Positions 35,838 through 44,492 of a DNA stretch of 64,000 bases are shown here, piece by piece. The stretch covers positions 124,001-188,000 of the forward strand of contig NZ_JACYUG010000002.1 in NCBI RefSeq assembly GCF_014841615.1, given 5' to 3'. The stretch comes from Sphingomonas sp. CFBP 8760 (GTDB lineage Bacteria > Pseudomonadota > Alphaproteobacteria > Sphingomonadales > Sphingomonadaceae). Within the stretch, counting starts at the first letter, position 1. Every line of letters starts with the position of its first letter. The notes beneath the pieces were generated by a model. That model was given only the letters and a program-made list of their open reading frames with translations. It did no database searches and had not been told where the DNA came from. The position numbers and the translations under genes were made by a program.

Positions 35838-36451
35838 CCGCACTGGACGATGGCGACCTGATCGAGGCGGACGGCAAGATCGCGGTGCCCGACGACGTGG
35901 CGGCGGCGATCGAGACGCTGATCGCCTGGGCGGGCGACGATCCCTCGCGCGAGGGGCTGCGCGACACCCCCCGCCGCGTCGCGCGCGCGTGGAAGGAATA
36001 TTGCGCCGGTTACGGCGAGGACCCCGGCCGCCACCTGTCGCGGGTGTTTGAGGAGGTGGGCGGTTACGACGAGATCGTGCTGCTGAAGGACATCCCGTTC
36101 CAGTCGCATTGCGAGCATCACATGGCGCCGATCATCGGCCGCGCGCACATCGCCTATCTGCCGCGCAACCATGTCGTCGGCATCTCGAAGCTGGCGCGGG
36201 TGCTGCACGGCTATGCCCGGCGGTTGCAGGTGCAGGAACGGCTGACCGCCGAAGTCGCGGATTGCATCTGGACCCACCTGAAGCCGCTGGGGGTGGCGGT
36301 GGTGATCGAGGCGACCCATGCGTGCATGACCGCGCGTGGCGTGCGGACCCCCGGCGTCGCGATGGTGACCAGCCGGATGATGGGCGCGTTCCGCGACGAC
36401 GAGCGCAGCCGCAAGGAGGTGCTGGCGCTGATCGGTGTCGGTGGCCGGTAG
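35834..36451 (+). CDS. folE: GTP cyclohydrolase I
   Basis: 205 residues. Seen: DPSREGLRDTPRRVARAWKE, the zinc/active-site segment FQSHCEHHMAPIIGRAHIAY, VVGISKLARVL, VQERLTAEVADCIW and CMTARGVRTPG with the second zinc Cys. Known: it converts GTP to dihydroneopterin triphosphate, the first step of folate and monapterin synthesis. It overlaps fghA by 4 bases. Its TAG stop is the first three bases of the palindromic element at 36449-36638, so the native C terminus may have been altered by insertion. Confidence 0.95.
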   Translation: MTALDDGDLIEADGKIAVPDDVAAAIETLIAWAGDDPSREGLRDTPRRVARAWKEYCAGYGEDPGRHLSRVFEEVGGYDEIVLLKDIPFQSHCEHHMAPIIGRAHIAYLPRNHVVGISKLARVLHGYARRLQVQERLTAEVADCIWTHLKPLGVAVVIEATHACMTARGVRTPGVAMVTSRMMGAFRDDERSRKEVLALIGVGGR

Positions 36452-36638
36452 AGCGTGACCGGACCATGTTGAACCACCGTCATCGCCCTGCGGGCGCCCG
36501 CTTCGCGGCGGGGCGCTTTTGCCGTGATGGAGCGTTGCTCGTCGGTCACGATGCTTTGGCATCGCTCCCTCCTCGCGCCTTCCAGCACGGCAAAATCACC
36601 TCCGTGCCGATGATCCTACATGCTCCGGTCACGCTCTA
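36449..36638. mobile_element. MITE-like palindromic element, 190 bp
   Basis: Seen: 21-bp terminal inverted repeats (36449-36469, TAGAGCGTGACCGGACCATGT; 36618-36638) matching at 20 of 21 positions. Inside, TTTTGCCGTG (36517-36526) pairs with CACGGCAAAA (36586-36595), and GATGC-TTTG-GCATC forms the tip at 36550-36563, so the whole unit can fold as one long hairpin. There is no coding capacity. The left end supplies the folE stop codon; the right end supplies the start codon of the next gene. No transposase is near. Confidence 0.6.
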
Positions 36639-37378
36639 GGCCGCTCGCACTCGTCACCGGCGGGTGCCGGCGGCTGGGTGCGGCCATTGCCGGCGCACTG
36701 GCGCGGGCGGGTTATGATCTGGCGCTGCACGGCAGCCACGATGCCGAACCGGAGCCGGCGCTGGCGGCGGTGCTGGCCGGTGCGGACGTGCGGTGGCACG
36801 GCTTCGTCGCGGATTTCACCGATCCGGCGACGGCGACCGATCTGTTCGCGGCGGTGGCGGCGCGGTTCGGCCGCGCGCCCGACCTGCTGGTCAACGGTGC
36901 CTCCGTGTTCGGGCAGGACCGGCTGGCGGATATCGGGGTGGCCGACCTGACCGGCGCCTATGCGGTGAACTGTGCGGCGGCGGTGCTGCTGGTGCAGGCG
37001 TTCGTGGCGGCCGGCGGGGCGGGGGATCGCTCGGTGGTCAACATCCTCGACCAGCGGATCGCGCATCCGCACCCCGACCAGCTATCCTATACGCTCGCCA
37101 AGCTGGGGCTGGCCGGGCTGACGCGGATTGGCGCGGCGGGCATCCGCATGAACGGGGTGGCCCCCGGCCTGACGCTGGCGACCGACGATTACGATGCCGG
37201 CCAGATGGCGCGGCTGGCCGCGATGATGCCGTTAGGGCGCCTGTCGTTGCCCGACGATATCGCGGCGGCGGTGCTGTTCTGCGCGGGCGCGACGGGGATG
37301 GACCGGCAAATCCTGTTCGTCGACGGCGGCGCGCATCTGGTGCCGTTCGAGCGCGATTTCATGCATCTGGCGGGGTGA
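36620..37378 (+). CDS. SDR oxidoreductase, FolM/pteridine-reductase-like
   Basis: 252 residues. Seen: the arginine-bearing Rossmann motif TGGCRRLGAAIA typical of pteridine reductase and FolM rather than the common TGxxxGIG, LVNGASVFG, NILDQRIAHPHPDQLSYTLAK with Tyr-Lys, and a C-terminal RQILFVDGGAH. Known: FolM reduces dihydromonapterin and dihydrofolate. The position after folE supports this role (inference). The ATG and first codons (MLRSRS) lie in the right inverted repeat of the palindromic element; no other start codon precedes the conserved fold. Confidence 0.82.
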   Translation: MLRSRSRPLALVTGGCRRLGAAIAGALARAGYDLALHGSHDAEPEPALAAVLAGADVRWHGFVADFTDPATATDLFAAVAARFGRAPDLLVNGASVFGQDRLADIGVADLTGAYAVNCAAAVLLVQAFVAAGGAGDRSVVNILDQRIAHPHPDQLSYTLAKLGLAGLTRIGAAGIRMNGVAPGLTLATDDYDAGQMARLAAMMPLGRLSLPDDIAAAVLFCAGATGMDRQILFVDGGAHLVPFERDFMHLAG

Positions 37379-37410
37379 GATCGCGGCATTTCCGTTGATG
37401 GCCTGCCACC

Positions 37411-37495
37411 CCCCGGCGGAGGCCGGGGTCCAGTTGGGTGAAGGGGTGTTTAACCCACAACGGCTTTCCCAACTGGGCCCCGGCCTCCGCCGGGG
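37411..37495. repeat. REP-like palindrome A, copy 1
   Basis: 28-bp arms at 37411-37438 and 37468-37495 match with one mismatch around a 29-base loop; the arm core is GGCGGAGGCCGGGGTCCAGT. A second copy lies at 55461-55546. It sits in the gap between two convergent genes, so it may also end transcription from both sides. Confidence 0.8.
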
Positions 37496-37554
37496 AGGGG
37501 TATTTGGGGCAGATCGGCGCGGCTATCCACGACCGTTCCGGAGCATGGCTCCCC

Positions 37555-37875
37555 TCAGTCCCCGATCTTCTCGCGTTGCTTGTCGGCCCAGGTCTTGCCT
37601 TCCTCGCCGCCCCATAGCAGCCACGCGATATAGCCGGCGGAGGGGTTTTCCTCGTCGCCCCAGTCGTGGGACTTGGCGTCCTTGTCGACGTCGTGGCGGG
37701 CGAAATAGCTGTGCATCGACTTGACGTCATCGTCGGACATCGGGCCGCCATCGACGATCTGCTTGGCGCGCTTCACCCCGACATCGGTGCCGCCCCGGTT
37801 GAATTTATCGCGCAGGTCGAGGCCCTTCTGGGCGTTGTCGGCCATCTTCTTCGTCGGCTTGTGTTCGTTCGGCAT
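37555..37875 (-). CDS. Conserved hypothetical protein
   Basis: 106 residues, highly charged. Seen: ADNAQKGLDLRDKFNRGG, VKRAKQIVDGGPMSDDDVKSM, FARHDVDKDAKSHDWGDEE and a C-terminal SAGYIAWLLWGGEEGKTWAD. The last block recurs in bacterial and phage-related proteins, for example at the end of some prohead-protease-like proteins, but no function is established. Start ATG 37875 abuts a perfect 15-bp hairpin that includes its ribosome site (GGGAGACG); an in-frame ATG at 37845 lies outside the hairpin. Confidence 0.75.
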   Translation of the reverse strand: MPNEHKPTKKMADNAQKGLDLRDKFNRGGTDVGVKRAKQIVDGGPMSDDDVKSMHSYFARHDVDKDAKSHDWGDEENPSAGYIAWLLWGGEEGKTWADKQREKIGD

Positions 37876-37909
37876 CGGTTCGTCTCCCGGACATCCGGGA
37901 GACGAACCG
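37876..37909 (-). terminator. Perfect 15-bp hairpin between leuA and the 106-residue protein gene
   Basis: The arms CGGTTCGTCTCCCGG (37876-37890) and CCGGGAGACGAACCG (37895-37909) pair fully around a 4-base loop. It lies 21 bases after the leuA stop, on the same strand, so it can end the leuA transcript. Because it touches the next start codon and contains its GGGAGA, it could also control that gene's translation. Confidence 0.6.
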
Positions 37910-37930
37910 GCCGCGCCGACGGGGGTTCCG

Positions 37931-39586
37931 TCAGGCGCGGTTGGCGGCGCTCAGGACCGCGCGGACGCTGGCGGTGGCGATGTCGCTGTCCAGACCGACG
38001 CCGAACACGATGCGGCCATCGTCGGTGCGACATTCGACATAGGCGGCGGCCTGCGCATCGGCACCGTGGCCGATCGCGTGTTCACTATAATCGATCACGT
38101 CGAGGGTCGGCCCCGTCTCGCCCAGCGCGGCGATCACGCCGGAGATCAGGCCGTTGCCGCGCCCGGAGATCGAGCGTTCCTCGCCATCCACCGCGACGCG
38201 CCCGACGAACAGGCGCTGGCCGGCGGTGCCCGTCTCCTCGTAGTCGCGCAACACGAAGCGGTCACCGTCGCGGGGCAGGTAGGTCGCCTCGAACCGGCCC
38301 CAGATATCCGCCGCGCCCAGTTCGCGGCTGGTTTCGTCCGCCAGTGCCTGCACGTGGCGGCTGAAATCGGCCTGGAGGCGCTTGGGCAGTTTCAGCCCGC
38401 GATCTTGCTCGATCACCCAGGCGACGCCGCCCTTGCCGCTTTGCGAGTTGACGCGGATCACCGCTTCGTAGCTGCGGCCGAGATCGGCGGGATCGATCGG
38501 CAGATAGGGGACTTCCCAGATGCCGTCGTTGCGGGCTGCTTGCGCGGCGAACCCCTTCTTGATCGCATCCTGATGCGACCCGGAAAAGGCGGTGAAGACC
38601 AGATCGCCGGCATAGGGCGTACGCGGATGGACGGGCAGGTTGGTGCAATACTGGACCGTGTTCACCACCGCGTCGATATCCGACAGGTCGAGCCGGGGAT
38701 CGACCCCTTGCGTGTAGAGGTTGAGCGCGACCGTCACGAGATCGCAATTGCCCGTCCGCTCGCCATTGCCGAGCAGGCAGCCCTCGACCCGGTCGGCCCC
38801 CGCCATCATCCCCAGTTCGGCGGCGGCGACGCCGGTGCCGCGATCGTTATGCGTGTGGAGCGAGATGACGCAGGCATCGCGGTGGCGGATGTGGCGCCCG
38901 AACCATTCGATCTGGTCGGCATAGACGTTGGGCGTCGCACATTCGACGGTGGCGGGCAGGTTAAAGATGATCGGCGCGTCCGGCGTCGGTTGCAGCACGT
39001 CCATCACCGCCTCGCACACCTCCACCGAGAAATCGAGTTCGGCGGTGGAAAAGGTCTCGGGGCTGTATTCGAACTGCCAGCGCGTGTCGGGCCGCTTCGC
39101 CGCCTCGTCGCGCAGCACCTTCGCGCCCTCGATCGCGATCTGCTTCACCTGTTCGCGGGTCATGCCGAACACGATCTTGCGCCACGCCGGCGACACCGCG
39201 TTGTAGAGGTGGACGATCGCGGTCTTCGCCCCGTCCAGCGAGGCGAAGCTGGTTTCGATCAGGTCGCGGCGCGACTGGGTGAGCACCTGGATCGCGACAT
39301 CGTCGGGGATGCGGCCGGTCTTCACCAGCCCGGAAATGAAGTCGAACTCGGTCGCGCCGGCGGAGGGGAAGCCGACCTCGATCTCCTTCAGCCCGACCTG
39401 CACGAGCAGGTCGAACAGCCGCGTCTTCTTTTCGGCGTCCATCGGATCGATCAGCGCCTGATTGCCGTCGCGCAGGTCGGTCGACAGCCAGCGGGGCGCG
39501 CGGGTGATGGTGCGCGACGGCCATTGCCGGTCGGGCAGGTCGATCGGCGGAAAGGGTCGGTATTTGGTCGAGGGATCGCGGAGCAT
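37931..39586 (-). CDS. leuA: 2-isopropylmalate synthase
   Basis: A 551-residue long-form (LeuA2-type) enzyme. Seen: [19 protein letters not shown] and [15 protein letters not shown] (the metal-binding RDGNQ), [19 protein letters not shown] with the HTHND metal ligands, [16 protein letters not shown], and a C-terminal LeuA regulatory domain ending in [16 protein letters not shown]. Known: it condenses acetyl-CoA with 2-ketoisovalerate, the first committed step to leucine, and is inhibited by leucine through the C-terminal domain. ATG 39586 (MLRDPSTKY) matches family starts; an ATG 54 bases upstream is in frame. Confidence 0.95.
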   Translation of the reverse strand: MLRDPSTKYRPFPPIDLPDRQWPSRTITRAPRWLSTDLRDGNQALIDPMDAEKKTRLFDLLVQVGLKEIEVGFPSAGATEFDFISGLVKTGRIPDDVAIQVLTQSRRDLIETSFASLDGAKTAIVHLYNAVSPAWRKIVFGMTREQVKQIAIEGAKVLRDEAAKRPDTRWQFEYSPETFSTAELDFSVEVCEAVMDVLQPTPDAPIIFNLPATVECATPNVYADQIEWFGRHIRHRDACVISLHTHNDRGTGVAAAELGMMAGADRVEGCLLGNGERTGNCDLVTVALNLYTQGVDPRLDLSDIDAVVNTVQYCTNLPVHPRTPYAGDLVFTAFSGSHQDAIKKGFAAQAARNDGIWEVPYLPIDPADLGRSYEAVIRVNSQSGKGGVAWVIEQDRGLKLPKRLQADFSRHVQALADETSRELGAADIWGRFEATYLPRDGDRFVLRDYEETGTAGQRLFVGRVAVDGEERSISGRGNGLISGVIAALGETGPTLDVIDYSEHAIGHGADAQAAAYVECRTDDGRIVFGVGLDSDIATASVRAVLSAANRA

Positions 39587-39644
39587 GGAGACTTCCCGGA
39601 TGTGACGCCGCGGCACCGTATCACGGTCGCGGTCGATCATGGCG

Positions 39645-39710
39645 CTAGGGGTAGGATAAGGCCCTTAGGGAAACGCGCATGGGAACGACGCCACCCTAAG
39701 GGCGGATAAG
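39645..39710 (-). promoter_or_regulatory. Dyad with flanking direct repeats and possible leader frame upstream of leuA
   Basis: Seen: GCCCTTAGGG (39661-39670) and CCCTAAGGGC (39694-39703), a perfect 10-bp inverted repeat with a 23-base loop, flanked on both sides by GGATAAG (39654-39660 and 39704-39710). On the leuA strand a short frame begins in the loop (39680) and reads [11 protein letters not shown], then stops at 39645; its two Leu codons are CTA and TTA, rare in this genome. Read as a leucine leader, an operator, or a tiny insertion with a 7-bp target duplication; not resolved. Confidence 0.4.
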
Positions 39711-39847
39711 TCGCAGGCCGGGCAGCGCGTTCAGCATCCGGTGCATCATGCCGCCGGGCCGCGCACTTGTCCACCGATGCCCGTGCCATGGCAAGATTTC
39801 GTTAGTGTCGTTCCGGCTAAGTCGATGAAGATATAAGGAATTTCGAT

Positions 39848-40261
39848 ATGCGCCAGTTGCTTTACATCAGTACCGTCCACCGTGCGGTCGCCGCGACGAT
39901 CGACCCCGCGACGATCCTGGCGGCATCGCGGCGCAACAATGCGCGCGACCGGATCACCGGGCTGCTGTTCTTCAACGGCAAACGCTTCCTCCAGGTGCTG
40001 GAGGGCGAGGAGGCGAACGTCGACACGACGTTCAGGCGCATCCAGCAGGACGATCGGCATTACGGACTGGTCGTGCTGTCGAACCGCGAGGTGGCGGTGC
40101 GCGAATTCGGGGAATGGGCGATGGCCTATCACGCCCCCGGCACGGGTGGGCAGCGAGGCGACCCGGCCACGCTGGGCCGGATCGCCGCGCTGGCCGCCCG
40201 TGCCGCGCCCGATGTGCGGGCGACGTTCGAGGGGCTGGCCGCCAGCGCCCGCACGGCCTGA
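39848..40261 (+). CDS. BLUF-domain blue-light photoreceptor
   Basis: A 137-residue single BLUF domain with a short helical tail. Seen: the flavin-contacting Tyr6 in LLYISTV, Asn31 in SRRNNARDRITGLL, Gln49 in FLQVLEG, the RIQQDDRHYG block, and Trp90/Met92 in GEWAMAY. Known: BLUF proteins bind FAD and sense blue light by a hydrogen-bond switch at Tyr and Gln. There is no fused output domain, so it must act by protein contact. One residue more than usual separates Tyr6 from Asn31. It is divergent from leuA. Confidence 0.92.
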   Translation: MRQLLYISTVHRAVAATIDPATILAASRRNNARDRITGLLFFNGKRFLQVLEGEEANVDTTFRRIQQDDRHYGLVVLSNREVAVREFGEWAMAYHAPGTGGQRGDPATLGRIAALAARAAPDVRATFEGLAASARTA

Positions 40262-40284
40262 CCGGCCGGCGGGCGCCGACCGGT

Positions 40285-40887
40285 TCACTTCGCGGCGAAC
40301 GCGGCGTTGATCGTCAGATCGACCTTGTCGGAGACGACCGGCGCCGCCATGCCGAGTCCGAAATCGCTGCGCTTGATCGATCCGGTCGCGCGGAAGCCGA
40401 AGTTCAGCTTCTTGCTCATCGGATTGTTGCCCGCGCCGACGAAGGTCGCCTGCAGGGTGACCGGCTTGCTGACGTTCTTGATCGTCAGGTTGCCGACGAT
40501 CGTCGCGCCATTGCCGCTGGCGCGGACGCTGGTGGACACGAAACGGGCGGTGGGGTTGGCCTCCGCATCGAAGAAGTCCTTCGACTTGAGGTGCTTGGTG
40601 AAGCCCTCCGAGGTGGTGGACAGCTGATCGACCGCGAAGGTCACATCGACCTGGGTCGCGCTCAACCGGGCGGGATCGATGGTGATCGAGCCGGCGGTGG
40701 CGCCGAACTGACCCTCCAGCAGCGAAAAGCCCATATGGTTGACCTGCCACGTCACCTGCGTGTGGTTCGGGTCGACCTGATAGGTGCCGGCGGTGACCAG
40801 TGCCCGGTTCGGCGTGCCGGGGGTGCCGGTCTGGGCGACGACCGGGGCGGCGATCAGCATGATGGCGGTGGCGATGGCGATACGCAT
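40285..40887 (-). CDS. YceI family periplasmic protein
   Basis: 200 residues. Seen: a signal peptide (MRIAIATAIMLIAAPVVAQ), then a YceI beta-barrel: YQVDPNHTQVTWQVNHMGFS, LSTTSEGFTKHLKSKDFFDAEANPTARFVST, GNLTIKNVSKPVTL and VSDKVDLTINAAF. Known: YceI proteins bind polyisoprenoid lipids such as ubiquinone precursors in the periplasm. The start at 40887 is set by the signal peptide. It lies after ilvC on the same strand but behind a hairpin, so probably separately transcribed. Confidence 0.9.
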   Translation of the reverse strand: MRIAIATAIMLIAAPVVAQTGTPGTPNRALVTAGTYQVDPNHTQVTWQVNHMGFSLLEGQFGATAGSITIDPARLSATQVDVTFAVDQLSTTSEGFTKHLKSKDFFDAEANPTARFVSTSVRASGNGATIVGNLTIKNVSKPVTLQATFVGAGNNPMSKKLNFGFRATGSIKRSDFGLGMAAPVVSDKVDLTINAAFAAK

Positions 40888-40979
40888 GTCGGTAAACTCC
40901 CTGTTGACCCGACCGACCGTGGCGGGCGGGGAGGGTGCCGTCAAACGCCGTTGCGACAACGATCCGTTTCGCGGGTGGG

Positions 40980-41013
40980 CGGGATGTGGACCAGACAGAC
41001 GATCCACATCCCG
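40980..41013 (-). terminator. Hairpin after ilvC
   Basis: CGGGATGTGGA and TCCACATCCCG form an 11-bp perfect stem with a 12-base loop, just past the ilvC stop codon (41019). It lies before the YceI gene on the same strand, so it probably ends the ilv transcript. No T-run follows. Confidence 0.6.
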
Positions 41014-41018
41014 TCTTC

Positions 41019-42086
<1,068 letters not shown>

Positions 42087-42602
42087 TCAGGCGGCGTCGC
42101 GGCCGCGGGCGATGGCGACGATGCCGGTGCGGGCGACCTCGACCAGGCCGACCTCGCGCATCAGCTCGACGAACTTGTCGATCTTCTGGAACGAGCCCGT
42201 CACCTCGAACACGAAGCTGGAGGTGGTGGCATCGACCACCCGGCCACGGTACACCTCGGCCAGCCGCATCGCCTCGATCCGCTTCTCGCCGACCCCGGCG
42301 ACCTTCACCAGCGCCAGTTCGCGTTCGACGTGATCGCCCTCGACCGTCAGGTCGACGACCTTGTGGACCGGCACCAGCCGGTCGAGCTGCGCCATGATCT
42401 GTTCCATCACCGGCGGCGACGCGCTGGTGACGATAGTGATCCGGCTGACCGCCTTGTCGTCGCTGATCTCCGACACGGTCAGGCTGGCGATGTTGTAGCC
42501 GCGCGCGGTGAACAGGCCGGCGATCCGGGCGAGGATGCCGGGTTCGTTGTCGACGATCACGGCCAGCGTATGGCGTTCGGCTGCTTCGGTCTTGATGTGC
42601 AT
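42087..42602 (-). CDS. ilvN: Acetolactate synthase small subunit
   Basis: 171 residues. Seen: an N-terminal ACT domain HTLAVIVDNEPGILARIAGLFTARGYNIASLTV, the second ACT-like half, and a C-terminal VEVARTGIVAIARG. Known: it activates the large subunit and gives valine feedback inhibition. Ribosome site GGAGGGG upstream overlaps a perfect 10-bp hairpin (42615-42637) in the gap from ilvB. Confidence 0.95.
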   Translation of the reverse strand: MHIKTEAAERHTLAVIVDNEPGILARIAGLFTARGYNIASLTVSEISDDKAVSRITIVTSASPPVMEQIMAQLDRLVPVHKVVDLTVEGDHVERELALVKVAGVGEKRIEAMRLAEVYRGRVVDATTSSFVFEVTGSFQKIDKFVELMREVGLVEVARTGIVAIARGRDAA

Positions 42603-42614
42603 GTCGATCTCTCT

Positions 42615-42637
42615 CCCCTCCCGCTTGGCGGGAGGGG
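42615..42637 (-). repeat. Hairpin CCCCTCCCGC/GCGGGAGGGG in the ilvB-ilvN gap
   Basis: A perfect 10-bp stem with a 3-base loop. The sequence with its tail TCGGGGGAGGG has the look of a dispersed short repeat. On the ilv strand it lies 13-35 bases before the ilvN start and includes part of the purine-rich ribosome site, so it could set the ratio of small to large subunit. Confidence 0.5.
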
Positions 42638-42673
42638 TCGGGGGAGGGCTGTTGGCGGATCGGGGTGCGGCGG

Positions 42674-44422
42674 TCAGACCAGCGCCTTGGCCTCGTCGTC
42701 CATCTCGCCGGACACTTCGTTGGCCTGCAGGATCATGTCGGTATGCGCCGCGCCCGACGGGATCATCGGAAAGCAGTTGGTCAGTTTCGACACCATGCAG
42801 TCGACCATCACCGGTCCGTCATGCGCCAGCATGTCGGCGATGCCGGCGTCGAGCTGGTCCATCGTCTCGATCCGGATGCCCTTCCAGCCATAGGCTTCGG
42901 CCAGCTTGACGAAATCGGGCAGCGATTCGCTGTAGCTTTCCGAATAGCGCGACGAATAGGTCAGTTCCTGCCACTGGCGGACCATTCCCATATATTCGTT
43001 GTTGAGGATGAAGACCTTGACCGGCAACCGGTACTGGCCGGCGGTGGCCAGTTCCTGGATGTTCATCTGGATCGATGCCTCACCCGCGATGTCGATCACC
43101 AGCGCGCCGGGATTGCCGAGCTGCGCGCCGATCGCGGCGGGCAGGCCGTAGCCCATCGTGCCGAGCCCGCCGGAGGTCAGCCACTTGTTGGGCGCGTCGA
43201 AGCCGAAATGCTGCGCGGCCCACATCTGGTGCTGCCCGACCTCGGTCGTGATGATCGGCTCGCGCGCGTGGGTCGCCTCGTACAGCGCACGCACCGCGCG
43301 CTGCGGCATGATCTCGGTGCCGTTGCCTTCGGGGAAGTCGAGGCAGCGTTTCGCGCGCCAGCCGGCGATCCGCTCCTGCCATTCGGTCAGGTCGGGCTTG
43401 GGATGCTGGCGCGCCTTCCACACGCGGACCATGTCCTCCATCGCGTGGCCGGCATCGGCGATCACCGCGAGATCGACACGGACGTTCTTGTTCACGCTCG
43501 ACCGGTCGATATCGATATGGACCTTGCGGCTGTTGGGGCTGAACGCATCCAGCCGGCCGGTGACGCGATCGTCGAAGCGGCTGCCGATCGCGAGGACCAG
43601 ATCGGCCTCGTTCATCGCCATGTTCGCTTCGTAGGTGCCGTGCATCCCCAGCATCCCCAGCCATTGCGGGCCGCTGGCCGGATAGGCACCCAGACCCATC
43701 AGCGTCGAGGTGACCGGCGCACCGGTCAGCCGCACCAGTTCGCGCAGCAGCTGCGACGCGGCGGGGCCGGAATTGATGATGCCGCCGCCGGTGTAGAACA
43801 CCGGCCGCTCCGCCGCCGCCAGCATATCGACGACGGTTTCGATCGCCTTCGGATCGGCCTTCACCTGCGGGCGATAGGTCTTGTGCTGGATCGGGCCGGG
43901 CTTCTGGTACTTGGCGGTCGCGACCTGCACGTCCTTGGGAATGTCGACGACGACCGGGCCGGGGCGGCCGGAGGTGGCGATGTGGAACGCCTCGTGGATC
44001 ACCGCGCCCAGCCGGGCCGGGTCCTTCACCAGATAGTTATGCTTGGTGCAGTGACGGGTGATGCCGACGGTATCCGCCTCCTGAAACGCATCGGTGCCGA
44101 TCAGCGCGGTCGGCACCTGGCCGGTGATGACGACCATCGGGATCGAATCGAGCAGCGCGTCGGTGATGCCGGTGACCGCATTGGTCGCGCCGGGGCCGGA
44201 GGTGACGAGGACGACGCCGGGCTTGCCGGTCGACCGGGCATAGCCCTCCGCCGCATGGGTCGCCGCCTGTTCGTGACGGACGAGGATGTGCCTGATCCGG
44301 CCGGACCGGAACAGCGCGTCATAGATCGGCAGCACGGCGCCGCCGGGATATCCGAACACGATCTCCACGCCGAGATCGCATAGCGCCTCGACGAGGATGT
44401 CGGCTCCGCTTCGCTCGGTCAT
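42674..44422 (-). CDS. ilvB: Acetolactate synthase large subunit
   Basis: 582 residues, ThDP enzyme. Seen: FGYPGGAVLPIYDALF with RHEQAATHAAEGYAR (catalytic Glu), LVTSGPGATNAVTGI, the FAD-binding middle domain, and the ThDP/Mg region VIDIAGEASIQMN..VFILNNEYMGMVRQWQ. Known: it makes acetolactate and acetohydroxybutyrate from pyruvate and 2-ketobutyrate. The metal-ligand position that usually reads GD(G/A)S reads GEAS here. It heads the ilvB-ilvN-ilvC run and lies 70 bases from the end of miaA, which is on the same strand. Confidence 0.96.
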   Translation of the reverse strand: MTERSGADILVEALCDLGVEIVFGYPGGAVLPIYDALFRSGRIRHILVRHEQAATHAAEGYARSTGKPGVVLVTSGPGATNAVTGITDALLDSIPMVVITGQVPTALIGTDAFQEADTVGITRHCTKHNYLVKDPARLGAVIHEAFHIATSGRPGPVVVDIPKDVQVATAKYQKPGPIQHKTYRPQVKADPKAIETVVDMLAAAERPVFYTGGGIINSGPAASQLLRELVRLTGAPVTSTLMGLGAYPASGPQWLGMLGMHGTYEANMAMNEADLVLAIGSRFDDRVTGRLDAFSPNSRKVHIDIDRSSVNKNVRVDLAVIADAGHAMEDMVRVWKARQHPKPDLTEWQERIAGWRAKRCLDFPEGNGTEIMPQRAVRALYEATHAREPIITTEVGQHQMWAAQHFGFDAPNKWLTSGGLGTMGYGLPAAIGAQLGNPGALVIDIAGEASIQMNIQELATAGQYRLPVKVFILNNEYMGMVRQWQELTYSSRYSESYSESLPDFVKLAEAYGWKGIRIETMDQLDAGIADMLAHDGPVMVDCMVSKLTNCFPMIPSGAAHTDMILQANEVSGEMDDEAKALV

Positions 44423-44492
44423 GGTTGTCTCTTTCGGTGATGGAAGAAGGTGGGGTGGCGCTAGAGGGGTAAGGACCAGCCGTCAACCCCCG

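Noticed and set aside
36493..36520. A folE terminator (GC-rich stem followed by TTTT)
   Set aside because: The stem has a bulge and falls inside the larger palindromic element, which explains it better.
37555..37875. Prophage remnant suggested by the prohead-protease-like tail of the 106-residue protein
   Set aside because: No integrase, capsid or portal gene is nearby, and the codon use matches the surroundings.
39587..39640. An extended leuA start at 39640
   Set aside because: The added residues ([18 protein letters not shown]) are not found at the start of LeuA proteins; ATG 39586 matches the family.
37721..39709. A 662-residue open frame opposite leuA
   Set aside because: Low-information antisense translation; LeuA motifs lie on the minus strand over the same region.
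42665..44383. A 572-residue open frame opposite ilvB
   Set aside because: Composition is typical of an antisense frame and it has no recognisable motif; IlvB on the other strand is unambiguous.
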